This document shows, piece after piece, positions 17,087 to 23,802 of a DNA stretch of 38,420 nt. The DNA is from a virus. Position 1 is the stretch's first letter, and each line of letters opens with the position of its first letter. The position numbers and the translations under genes were made by a program. The notes beneath the pieces were generated by a model that saw nothing but the letters and a program-made list of their open reading frames with translations, was not told where the DNA came from and searched no databases. Where the stretch lies: IMG/VR virus record IMGVR_UViG_3300009593_000049, positions 1 through 38,420 of that record; one strand, given 5' to 3'.

Positions 17087-17248
17087 ATGCATAACCTGTT
17101 ATCACATAACCAATTAGCAAATTGGAACGCTGTAGATGAAGATGGTTACGATAATGACGATCAAATAAACGACTACTTCGACTGCCTAATTGAGTGTGAC
17201 GACAATCAGAGTTATTGCAGACGACTATGTAAGGAAGTGTTAGTTTGA
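17087..17248 (+). CDS. Small acidic Cys-rich protein (53 aa)
   Basis: I translated this by hand: it starts MHNLLSHNQLANWNAVDEDG and ends in CLIECDDNQSYCRRLCKEVLV. The start has a GGAGG 10 nt upstream. The protein has an N-terminal helix, an acidic centre and a C-terminal helical part with four cysteines (C-x3-C, then C-x3-C), which could form a helical hairpin with two disulfides or bind metal. It resembles small conserved cyanophage proteins of unknown function. The end overlaps the minus-strand gene at 17240 by 9 nt (convergent). Confidence 0.65.
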   Translation: MHNLLSHNQLANWNAVDEDGYDNDDQINDYFDCLIECDDNQSYCRRLCKEVLV

Positions 17249-17464
17249 CTTCCTAATTAATTCACTCAGAGAAAGTCCTAGTCTATCAACTGAGTCTGCC
17301 ATCTGTCTGTATCCCGTACCTACATAGACCTGACCACTTGTAACAGCAACGGCACAGATACCCCAGAACCAGTAATACCACTTGGACTTTACCTGATGTT
17401 TTTTTAACCATTTTAAGGTGGGAGATTCGCTCCCATCTTTTTTTGTCTGTTGAAAAATAGCCAT
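17240..17464 (-). CDS. Small single-pass membrane protein
   Basis: The 74-residue protein has a basic N-terminal segment (residues 8-28, LKWLKKHQVKSK) and one membrane segment at about 29-50 (WYYWFWGICAVAVTSGQVYV), followed by a short helical tail (YRQMADSVDRLGLSLSELI). The many aromatic residues at the start of the segment suit a membrane interface, and positive residues before it suggest the N-terminus stays inside. I do not know a function; holin-like small proteins can look like this, but there is nothing specific. Divergent from the oxygenase at 17505. Confidence 0.65.
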   Translation of the reverse strand: MAIFQQTKKDGSESPTLKWLKKHQVKSKWYYWFWGICAVAVTSGQVYVGTGYRQMADSVDRLGLSLSELIRKSN

Positions 17465-17474
17465 TTGGAAAGGT

Positions 17475-17482
17475 AATAAATA
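17475..17482 (+). promoter_or_regulatory. Late-type promoter AATAAATA
   Basis: A plus-strand near match to the late octamer stands 22 nt before the ATG at 17505, the same spacing as the late promoters of the structural genes. Confidence 0.5.
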
Positions 17483-17504
17483 ATTTTAGTAGATTCTATT
17501 TGTT

Positions 17505-18263
17505 ATGGTAAAAGGAACAGGTTCCTCACGTGGAGGAGAAGATATTGTAGCAAAGGCAAGAGCCAATAAGCTAACAATTGGAGGGATCAATGAGACCGTA
17601 ATGGATCTGTTCCCCTCTACTGTAGTACGCTATGAGCATAATTTTCCACTGATTGATGATGAAGTAGAGGATGTAATAAACTTCATTCGGGAAGAAGAAC
17701 AACAAGAAATAAACGTTAACGTTGATCCAGTATACGATACTGGAGAAAGACGTAATTTCCTTGGTGGTTATGCTGATAAGGTACCGAACTTAACGAACTT
17801 TATTAAGGAATGCTGTACGCATTACATAGGGCACGATAACTTCGAAATACCTCAGTCTTGGTTGAACCTGTATCCTAAAGGTACCTGTCAAGAGAAACAT
17901 TTACATCCAGGATGGGAATTGGCTGGTGTCTATTATCATAGGACCAGACAACATAACGGTATTATAAACTTTCATTCCCCATTAAGTCAAGCATATTTAG
18001 AGTGTTTCGCAACACAGAGGGATATAGCAGTTGAGACTTTCCCAAATTCATTATTATTATTTCCAGGTTGGTTAGAACATTCTACTACACCAAACGGATC
18101 ACACGAACAAAAGACATCAATAGGATTAAATATTAAAGTACACAAAACAGGTGAATACGCATTAGAAGGACAATGGGTAGGAAAGCATTCTCTTCTATGG
18201 GCACCCCCAAAATTTTTAAATCAAGACTGGCCAAAACCTAATGAAGGACAAGAAAGCAGCTAA
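17505..18263 (+). CDS. 2OG-Fe(II) oxygenase-like protein (TIGR02466-type)
   Basis: The 252-residue protein has a central KHLHPGWELAGVYYH block with H132-L-H134, then LLLFPGWLEHSTTPN with H192, and a closing strand KTSIGLNI. This matches the phage oxygenase family TIGR02466. The position where the family usually has an arginine for 2-oxoglutarate is a lysine here (K203), which may alter cofactor use. An N-terminal 30-residue Gly/Lys-rich segment (VKGTGSSRGGEDIVAKARANK) precedes the core and may be a localisation tag or a wrong start; M33 is an alternative. The gene is on the plus strand with a likely late promoter. The 3' end overlaps the next small gene by 23 nt. Confidence 0.75.
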   Translation: MVKGTGSSRGGEDIVAKARANKLTIGGINETVMDLFPSTVVRYEHNFPLIDDEVEDVINFIREEEQQEINVNVDPVYDTGERRNFLGGYADKVPNLTNFIKECCTHYIGHDNFEIPQSWLNLYPKGTCQEKHLHPGWELAGVYYHRTRQHNGIINFHSPLSQAYLECFATQRDIAVETFPNSLLLFPGWLEHSTTPNGSHEQKTSIGLNIKVHKTGEYALEGQWVGKHSLLWAPPKFLNQDWPKPNEGQESS

Positions 18264-18387
18264 AAAAATTATTAAACAAGCAAAAAAACACCCTGAATGG
18301 TATACCAAACAGGATGTAGCATATGCAAAAATGGTTAAAAGGAGAGAAAAGGCTAAGAAATCCGCTTCTCGTCAACAATCCGACTAG
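18241..18387 (+). CDS. Small Lys-rich basic protein (48 aa)
   Basis: Translated by hand: MKDKKAAKKIIKQAKKHPEW, then YTKQDVAYAKMVKRREKAKK and a short SASRQQSD tail. It is strongly basic and helical, with an HPEWYT turn, and resembles small basic proteins that recur in cyanophage genomes. DNA or RNA binding, or a role in inhibiting a host factor, is possible but not shown. The start lies inside the end of the oxygenase gene (different frame, 23-nt overlap), and its 3' end overlaps the minus-strand gene at 18353 by 35 nt. Confidence 0.6.
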   Translation: MKDKKAAKKIIKQAKKHPEWYTKQDVAYAKMVKRREKAKKSASRQQSD

Positions 18388-18493
18388 ATTGCTCTAATAC
18401 TTTTAGAGCATCCAACAATTCTGGAGTTTCCTCCCACGACCATTCCTGGTTATGTTGGGGGTTTTTCTTTTCTATAGTGTAAGTTCTTTTCAT
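18353..18493 (-). CDS. Small unknown protein (46 aa), coupled to the upstream gene
   Basis: Hand translation gives MKRTYTIEKKNPQHNQEWSW, then EETPELLDALKVLEQSSRIV and DEKRIS. The ATG overlaps the stop of the gene at 18490-18687 by 4 nt (ATGA), which strongly favours real translation. The WSWEETPEL motif followed by an amphipathic helix is reminiscent of small cyanophage proteins; I know no function. Its last 35 nt are antisense to the end of the basic protein gene on the plus strand. Confidence 0.6.
   Translation of the reverse strand: MKRTYTIEKKNPQHNQEWSWEETPELLDALKVLEQSSRIVDEKRIS
18391..18409. other. Short hairpin at convergent gene ends
   Basis: A perfect 7-bp inverted repeat (GCTCTAA, 5-nt loop, TTAGAGC) stands 3 nt after the stop of the plus-strand basic protein gene and inside the minus-strand small gene. 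No T-run follows on the plus strand, so terminator activity is uncertain. Confidence 0.4.
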
Positions 18494-18687
18494 AGAGGGA
18501 TCTCTCCAGTACATAGATCATCCATTGAAAATACAATAGGATGAAGTTCTTCCATTATAAGGTATTGACTAATCTTGTACATATCATCCATAGTATATTG
18601 TAACTTATTTTCACATTGCTCTATTAGTTCTACACTTGGGTTATCAATCTCTTCAAAGGTAAATGCTTTACCATTGATAAACCACAT
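18490..18687 (-). CDS. Small acidic unknown protein
   Basis: From the ATG at 18687 the product has 65 residues (MWFINGKAFTFEEIDNPSVE...). I prefer this start over the longer frame from 18741 because it lies 5 nt after the CpeT-like gene stop and removes an overlap. The protein is acidic with one cysteine pair far apart; no family is recognised. Its stop overlaps the next ATG (18493), so these two tiny genes and the CpeT-like gene form one unit. A role alongside the bilin lyase is possible by context only. Confidence 0.55.
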   Translation of the reverse strand: MWFINGKAFTFEEIDNPSVELIEQCENKLQYTMDDMYKISQYLIMEELHPIVFSMDDLCTGEIPL

Positions 18688-18692
18688 CTTAA

Positions 18693-19178
18693 CTAATCCA
18701 ACATTATGGATGATATGGAAGTCGGAATGGATTTGGTACATTTCTCGAATTCGAATGGTCCTTTTTCAGCACCCCAAACCAGTTTTCCATTTTCGTCCCA
18801 TCCCTTATCGTGGGTAGTAAACTCACTAGCAGTCAGCGTGATTTTCGCTTGTACCTTGGCACCATCGTGCCTCTCTGCATCTCCACGAGTCCTACCGAAA
18901 TATCCAGGATACGTTTCGGACTCAGTGAATACTAGATCAGGTACTCTAAGGAATTTGTCGTAGGTCTCTATTACTATTTGATGCGGTTCAATACGCAAGT
19001 TATGCTTTCGACCTCTGTATAGCTCCCCATTCCAATCATACCATTGCTTTGAATACAACTGCCCATCCTCCATATACCACCAATAGTGGGTATAAGCGAA
19101 GGCAGAAGGGTACATTTGGGCTTGCTTTAAATTATGCCAGTGATGTACCAAAAAGGATAGAAAATGGTCTTGATTCAT
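18693..19178 (-). CDS. cpeT: CpeT-like bilin lyase (T-type)
   Basis: The 161-residue protein matches the phage-encoded T-type phycobiliprotein lyase form: an N-terminal FLSFLVHHWHNLKQAQMYPS segment (helix then the W-N-x-x-QA motif), then a row of aromatic strands (AYTHYWWYMEDG, YSKQWYDWNGELYR) typical of the CpeT/CpcT beta-barrel, a KVQAKITLTASEFTTHDKG part and a closing GKLVWGAEKGPFEFEK. Such lyases attach or handle bilins on phycobiliproteins; the phage form (studied from a Prochlorococcus phage) binds phycoerythrobilin but its lyase activity was not clear. It fits with pcyA at 29404. A host-type promoter lies directly in front. Confidence 0.75.
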   Translation of the reverse strand: MNQDHFLSFLVHHWHNLKQAQMYPSAFAYTHYWWYMEDGQLYSKQWYDWNGELYRGRKHNLRIEPHQIVIETYDKFLRVPDLVFTESETYPGYFGRTRGDAERHDGAKVQAKITLTASEFTTHDKGWDENGKLVWGAEKGPFEFEKCTKSIPTSISSIMLD

Positions 19179-19186
19179 CGGTTCGC

Positions 19187-19214
19187 ATTATATAGGTCAG
19201 AGTTGTTGTTTCAA
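19187..19214 (-). promoter_or_regulatory. Host-type sigma70 promoter before cpeT-like gene
   Basis: Minus strand: TTGAAA (19209-19214), 16-nt spacer, TATAAT (19187-19192). Only 8 nt separate the -10 from the ATG at 19178, so the predicted transcript would have almost no leader. The promoter overlaps the 3' end of the gene at 19197-19487. Confidence 0.6.
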
Positions 19215-19487
19215 TTCACCCAGTGTTTCGTGAACGTAGGATTGTACCTCTGCTGCACTTGGTAAATTAACGCCAGGTGTAGGAGTTGGTGCTCCTGCTG
19301 CTCCTGCTGCTGCTTCCATTGCAGCAATTTCTTTATCTATTTCTATTTCCTTTGTGCGAGGGTTGGCAACAGGTGTGATAAGCACGTTACCTTCTGGTAA
19401 TTCTACCACACAAGGGTTACCTCGTGCTGCTAAATTTAATGTAAATTCTGTATTCTTACAGATTTCTTCTAATGTTACTCTAATCAT
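19197..19487 (-). CDS. Small unknown protein with Ala/Pro linker
   Basis: The 96-residue protein has a beta-like N-terminal half (MIRVTLEEICKN, NPCVVELPEGNVLITPV), an Ala/Gly/Pro linker (AAAGAAGAPTPTPG) and a short C-terminal helix (AEVQSYVHETLGELKQQL). No family is recognised. It follows the gp5-like gene and one tiny gene by ATGA overlap, so it may be a small baseplate or spike-associated protein. Confidence 0.55.
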   Translation of the reverse strand: MIRVTLEEICKNTEFTLNLAARGNPCVVELPEGNVLITPVANPRTKEIEIDKEIAAMEAAAGAAGAPTPTPGVNLPSAAEVQSYVHETLGELKQQL

Positions 19488-19675
19488 AGTTTAAAATGGC
19501 AATGTTCAGGATCTACATCCCTTTGGATCATCTCAACGACTGACTGAAAACCGTCAGCACCGTCTTCATCCCATTTGTACCGTACCTTCTCCTGTCTCCC
19601 TTCATTGTCCATAATAGTGATAGTACGTCTTGGGAAATCAACCCAAACATACTCAAGATAAGTTGTTTCTTCCAT
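19484..19675 (-). CDS. Small unknown protein after gp5-like gene
   Basis: From the ATG at 19675 the product has 63 residues (MEETTYLEYVWVDFPRR...). The longer frame from 19729 runs into the gp5-like gene and is not preferred; 19675 starts 2 nt after the gp5-like stop. It is a small, acidic, beta-rich protein with a single cysteine near the end (PEHCHFKL). No function recognised. It is coupled by ATGA to the next gene. Confidence 0.55.
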   Translation of the reverse strand: MEETTYLEYVWVDFPRRTITIMDNEGRQEKVRYKWDEDGADGFQSVVEMIQRDVDPEHCHFKL

Positions 19676-19677
19676 AA

Positions 19678-22110
19678 TCAGTTGAGCATTAAGGGTAGAC
19701 CGTAAATTTGAGTAGGACCCACACCACATCCAAAGGATGCAATACCAGCACCTACACTATATGCTATTGTACCAGATGTTACGGCATTTACAATAGCCCC
19801 ACCTGCTGCTGTTACAAATTCACCGATTCCACCAGCAGCTGTGGTTACAACCGTTGCTTTACCACCTGTAGTACCAGTGATGACATCAACGACACCACAA
19901 GGTTGTGCTGCACTCACAGCCATACGGACGTGAGCAGCAGGTAAAATACTTGTACCAGGTATACCCTCACCAACGAGAGTAATGTCTGGACCTTTTAGAA
20001 TTGATAAGCGACCTGTAACCCCAGGGATAGGATTAAGCATCGCAACCATATTAAATACGACATTATTGACTAGATTCGTTTCCCAAGCACATTCGTTAAC
20101 AATCTCACCAGATATACTGTTCATCAATGAAGTTGCTTTAGTAGAAATAGATCCAGCATTTAGATCTAAGTTACTAATGGCATTCATTGTAATATTAGAT
20201 GCCTGTATACCCCAGTTACCTTGATAGTTGATCTCGTGGTCAGCAGCAATAGTCTGTGCAGACTTAGACTGCTTATCATTATCCTCACCTACACCATTTG
20301 ATTGGTGCTGGTTGAAGGATCCACCGACCTCTAGGTCTAGATCACCCATCACGTGTATCTTAAGATCACCTTCTATAGTAAGGACTCCATCGCCTTTAGC
20401 TGTAGTACAATAATCTCCACCTATAATCTGTGTAAGATTATTTGGTTGGTTACGGTGTGTATTACCTTGATTATCATCAATGGTAGTTTGTCCACCAGTA
20501 CCAGATGTTATAGTCTTTTCTTTTCCAGGATTGTTATCCTGAATAACAGAAGCACCATTCATAAATGACTGGACTTCCATCTTGAAAGGACTTAAGTTAT
20601 TATACATCGATGAAATAACATCAGTCCCAGTGACACTATTACCAGTACCACTAGTTACACCATCGATAGTTATTTCTCGTTCAAAGAATTCAGGTACCGT
20701 ATCGCAAGTTGACGTACCCCACAAGGGTAGCCAGAACTTCTGTTTAGGAGGTTTTATTTTCCTTCCGCAATCCTTCTTAGGAATTAACATCTTAAGAAGT
20801 GCGAGTATTAAACTTACAATGTTGCTCCAAGAAATCTTAGAGAAATCAAACTGGAAGATAGACTGGATCTTATTAGCCATATCCTTCAGTTTACCTGCAA
20901 GGTTCTTGATAGTAGAGATAGCACTTACAAGTACATTTGCTACTTCCATCACCTTGTTAAGTGCACCCTTAACCTTACCTACAATACTGTTAACAGTATC
21001 TAAAACTCCAGTAGGAATAGCATCGTACACTTTGGATACTATTATCCCTGCCATATTCTCGGCAAAGGCAGCAGTATCATTAAACGCCTGTTTTACTAAA
21101 CTAAAGATCCACTTCCCTTCGAAGCCACAGAAGAGACTAAAGATGAACTCAGCTAGTGCAAGCACAGCATTTATAACACCCATCGGTATAACATTGGATA
21201 ACCATTGAGTGATCTGGCTGATGATTGCTTCAATCTGCTTTGCCAGTACCTCTTTCATCCAAGACATAATACCTGATATGCCATTAGCAATGAAGTTGTT
21301 TATACCCTTCATCGCCTTATCTAATATTTTATTATCGACCTTCTTACCAGTAATGATAGAGATCAAATTACCTGCAGGATCTTTTGCCAGAGCAGAAGAA
21401 AAATTCCCTACCTCTGTTAGCATCCGATTCAAATCTCTTTCAAAACCCTCACCCGCTGGTCCAGCAGAACCATTAGCAATACCCTGTGCCTCTGTAGGTA
21501 CTACCTTCGGGTTTGTAGCATAGTTACCAGGTAGTTCTCTTTCTGCTTTAGATATAATTCCTCTGTCACTCGCTGATCCACCAGCATTATCTGCAGGTGC
21601 TTCACCAGTTGTATTAAATGGTGCACCACCGTGTACATCTGCACCTGCACCATCCTTAGATTGTGCTGGTAATTCTGGAGCTTCGGTACCGTCAGCAACT
21701 ACTGTAGCTGGTTGATCGGTATCAGCACCAGTCTCTCCAGTTTGTGCGTCAGCAGTGTTCTTAAAGGATCGCATAGATCCCATAATCACGGGCATCTGTG
21801 CTTCTTCCCCGTCTAGGAAGAATCCTAATACCTGAGCACCGACCTGCAGCTCAGTCTTTGTTCCTGTATTCTTAATACCTGGTTGATCTGTTGGACCAAG
21901 ACAAAGTGCCCACGGGAGATCCGCTGTGGGCATCGTGGAAACATATGCTTCCTTGCTCTTTCCACCAGTGTACCATCCGATAACACGGACTTTAACTCTA
22001 CCGAGTTGTTGAGGGTCGTCGATCTTTTCAACTTCACCTATCCACCAGGTAAAGCCATCACGACCCATCACATCCGATTTACCTATCGTGTTAATCGTTG
22101 CTTCAGGCAT
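19678..22110 (-). CDS. gp5: Baseplate hub/spike gp5-like protein without lysozyme domain
   Basis: The 810-residue protein starts with an OB-fold domain of the gp5/VgrG spike type (FTWWIGEVEKIDDPQQLGRVKVRVIG, about 20-45, through QVLGFFLDGEEAQMPVIMG, about 94-112). A low-complexity Asp/Gly/Ala part follows, then a long hydrophobic helical region (about 260-450) with repeated amphipathic helices. The C-terminal third is a beta-prism type stalk (repeated IEGDLKIHVMGDLDLEVGG, DHEINYQGNWGIQASNITMN, LDLNAGSIS). T4 gp5 carries a lysozyme between the OB and the stalk; I see none of its motifs here. The end (HVRMAVSAAQPCGVVDV...GLPLMLN) is a hydrophobic Gly/Ala tail. The late promoter is 25 nt upstream. 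Confidence 0.8.
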   Translation of the reverse strand: MPEATINTIGKSDVMGRDGFTWWIGEVEKIDDPQQLGRVKVRVIGWYTGGKSKEAYVSTMPTADLPWALCLGPTDQPGIKNTGTKTELQVGAQVLGFFLDGEEAQMPVIMGSMRSFKNTADAQTGETGADTDQPATVVADGTEAPELPAQSKDGAGADVHGGAPFNTTGEAPADNAGGSASDRGIISKAERELPGNYATNPKVVPTEAQGIANGSAGPAGEGFERDLNRMLTEVGNFSSALAKDPAGNLISIITGKKVDNKILDKAMKGINNFIANGISGIMSWMKEVLAKQIEAIISQITQWLSNVIPMGVINAVLALAEFIFSLFCGFEGKWIFSLVKQAFNDTAAFAENMAGIIVSKVYDAIPTGVLDTVNSIVGKVKGALNKVMEVANVLVSAISTIKNLAGKLKDMANKIQSIFQFDFSKISWSNIVSLILALLKMLIPKKDCGRKIKPPKQKFWLPLWGTSTCDTVPEFFEREITIDGVTSGTGNSVTGTDVISSMYNNLSPFKMEVQSFMNGASVIQDNNPGKEKTITSGTGGQTTIDDNQGNTHRNQPNNLTQIIGGDYCTTAKGDGVLTIEGDLKIHVMGDLDLEVGGSFNQHQSNGVGEDNDKQSKSAQTIAADHEINYQGNWGIQASNITMNAISNLDLNAGSISTKATSLMNSISGEIVNECAWETNLVNNVVFNMVAMLNPIPGVTGRLSILKGPDITLVGEGIPGTSILPAAHVRMAVSAAQPCGVVDVITGTTGGKATVVTTAAGGIGEFVTAAGGAIVNAVTSGTIAYSVGAGIASFGCGVGPTQIYGLPLMLN

Positions 22111-22135
22111 TAATAATATAGTATACTACAGAAAT

Positions 22136-22143
22136 TATTTATA
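22136..22143 (-). promoter_or_regulatory. Late promoter TATAAATA before gp5-like gene
   Basis: Exact late octamer on the minus strand, 25 nt before the ATG at 22110 and just past the stop of cp12. Confidence 0.7.
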
Positions 22144-22150
22144 CAGGTAC

Positions 22151-22378
22151 TCAATCATCGTACACGAGACACTCAGGCTCGTCTGGATGTTGGTCACAAA
22201 ATAGTTCTAAACAGTTAGGATCGTGGTGGTCTCCTGCTACGATCTCTTCGTGATGGTGCTCCTCATATTCTATAAGGTCGTGGAGCTCTTCTTTAGTATG
22301 CCTACGCATCTGTGGATTAGTTGTTGGATCCGCAAGGATCTCTTTGTCGTGGGCAATATGTTGTTCTATGGTTGTCAT
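22151..22378 (-). CDS. cp12: CP12-like Calvin-cycle regulator
   Basis: The 75-residue acidic, His-rich protein ends with the CP12 signature: CDQHPDEPEC-LVYDD, i.e. C61-x8-C70 and a terminal VYDD. Cyanobacterial CP12 binds GAPDH and phosphoribulokinase when its disulfides are oxidised and so slows the Calvin cycle; phage versions are thought to shift carbon flow to the pentose phosphate pathway during infection. The C-terminal cysteine pair, which contacts GAPDH, is kept; the N-terminal pair used for PRK is absent. An extra cysteine (C56) is present. The gene sits between the gp27-like and gp5-like genes, on the same strand, and lacks an obvious ribosome site. Confidence 0.85.
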   Translation of the reverse strand: MTTIEQHIAHDKEILADPTTNPQMRRHTKEELHDLIEYEEHHHEEIVAGDHHDPNCLELFCDQHPDEPECLVYDD

Positions 22379-22401
22379 TTAAAATAAAAGCGACGTTTGT
22401 A

Positions 22402-23802
22402 TTATAAGTTAGAAATGCTATCTTTGGCAAGCTGTAAAATGGTTGTCACACCCTCTACAGTATATTCGTGCATAACACCCACAATGAGGTACTTGCCAGA
22501 ATATGTTTTATCCAACTCAATCCTGTCAGATTGCTCTTCTGTGGTAGTAGATTCAGGAATCCTTACTTCTACTATATCACCAGCAGTTAATGCAACGTTG
22601 CCAGGTACAGTAATATCTAGGTTAAAAGCATTCATCAACTGCCATCTTGATGCTGCATATGCTGAAGCCAAAACACTATCTGTCTTCATATTAGGTGCAT
22701 TACCCTCAGGGTTTTGTGCGTTCTCAGAGTACAACATACTTGGCAGTGCACGTATCTTTATTCTTGAGGGTCTCTCCTCTGAGAAATATTCGTTATTAAC
22801 TTTAGGGAATGGGAAATCTGGATTCAATTTATTTGCTTCACCAAACACAGACTGTGCTGTGAAGTTAATAGGTTCTTGAATAGATCCACTGGGTGTCTCA
22901 TCATCAGAACCAGTTGATCCTTCCTCTGTAGTAGCACCTGCAGAAGGTAAGTTACCACTAGTCAGAGCAGGTGCAACAATTCCTATGGTTGAAGTACTAT
23001 ACATTCCTGTACGTAATTTCTCAAGATGATTTGCTCTATCAGGATAGTTTATAGTTTCTATCTTGAAAGCATTGACATCATCGTTACCTACGTTTGCCTG
23101 TGAGTAAGTATAGATCTCAGGAGCACCAAATGTTTCATTACTTGCTGAACATAGGAAATCTATTGTACATAGGTTCTTACCTTTATAAGTTTCCCAGAAA
23201 ATATATCCAGACTTTCCAGATACAGATCCTGTTATCTTATCAGTTATATACTCAATGGCATCGTATGGTCTCCAGTTAGGTGAAAGGAAATTAAAATTAC
23301 CTCTACTGGGTTCCCAACGATCCACCTTCTTATCAAACTTAAGGTTATCAGTCAGTATAGTTTTTATAGAATCTGTACCAGGCTGATCTTTGAACGTTTT
23401 AAATACTCTATTAACTTCATTAGAAGTAACTTCTGGTGATGCACTGTACACTATGTAAGTTTGTGCTCTCTCAGACTTAGTAACTTCACCAATCTTAAAT
23501 GTCTTCTGTATAATTTCTAACTCCTCATCAGGTGATGAGTCTGTAGTAATACGTAATTTAATATACTCATTACCATTCAATTTTGCTGCAAGATCAATAG
23601 TATCATAGAAAACAAACTCCATCCTTACTGAAGGTGAAGTTAATGACTCATAATAGTTCCAGGCAGAGCATATACCACGAAGATCGAAAGCATTCTCACC
23701 AGTAAAACTAAGACTAGACAAATCCTCAGTAGGTACTACGTCATCAGAGACGAGTAGAGAGAATTCATTCAGGGTATAACCTTTGGGTTGATATTCTGCC
23801 AT
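22402..23802 (-). CDS. gp27: Baseplate hub protein, gp27-like
   Basis: The 466-residue protein starts LNEFSLLVSDDVVPTEDLSS and continues with a SFTGENAFDLRGICSAWNYYE block and VRMEFVFYDTIDL, the beta-barrel entry of phage hub proteins. Later come the second barrel (PYDAIEYITDKITGSVSGKSG) and a YTVEGVTTILQLAKDS end. The order matches T4 gp27-type hubs, which hold the spike and the tail-tube start. The middle holds a Gly/Ser/Thr linker (GSTGSDDETPSGS). It lies between cp12 and the tape-measure-like protein and overlaps the latter by TAATG. The gp27 assignment rests on position and general layout; sequence identity to T4 is low. Confidence 0.6.
   Translation of the reverse strand: MAEYQPKGYTLNEFSLLVSDDVVPTEDLSSLSFTGENAFDLRGICSAWNYYESLTSPSVRMEFVFYDTIDLAAKLNGNEYIKLRITTDSSPDEELEIIQKTFKIGEVTKSERAQTYIVYSASPEVTSNEVNRVFKTFKDQPGTDSIKTILTDNLKFDKKVDRWEPSRGNFNFLSPNWRPYDAIEYITDKITGSVSGKSGYIFWETYKGKNLCTIDFLCSASNETFGAPEIYTYSQANVGNDDVNAFKIETINYPDRANHLEKLRTGMYSTSTIGIVAPALTSGNLPSAGATTEEGSTGSDDETPSGSIQEPINFTAQSVFGEANKLNPDFPFPKVNNEYFSEERPSRIKIRALPSMLYSENAQNPEGNAPNMKTDSVLASAYAASRWQLMNAFNLDITVPGNVALTAGDIVEVRIPESTTTEEQSDRIELDKTYSGKYLIVGVMHEYTVEGVTTILQLAKDSISNL

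Noticed and set aside
18420-18475. Imperfect stem with GGGGGTTTTTC as plus-strand terminator
   Set aside because: Base pairing is weak and interrupted; the sequence codes for the small minus-strand protein.
20582-21208. Plus-strand open frame (208 codons) opposite the gp5-like gene
   Set aside because: Hydrophobic product explained as the complement of the helical insert of gp5; no start signals.
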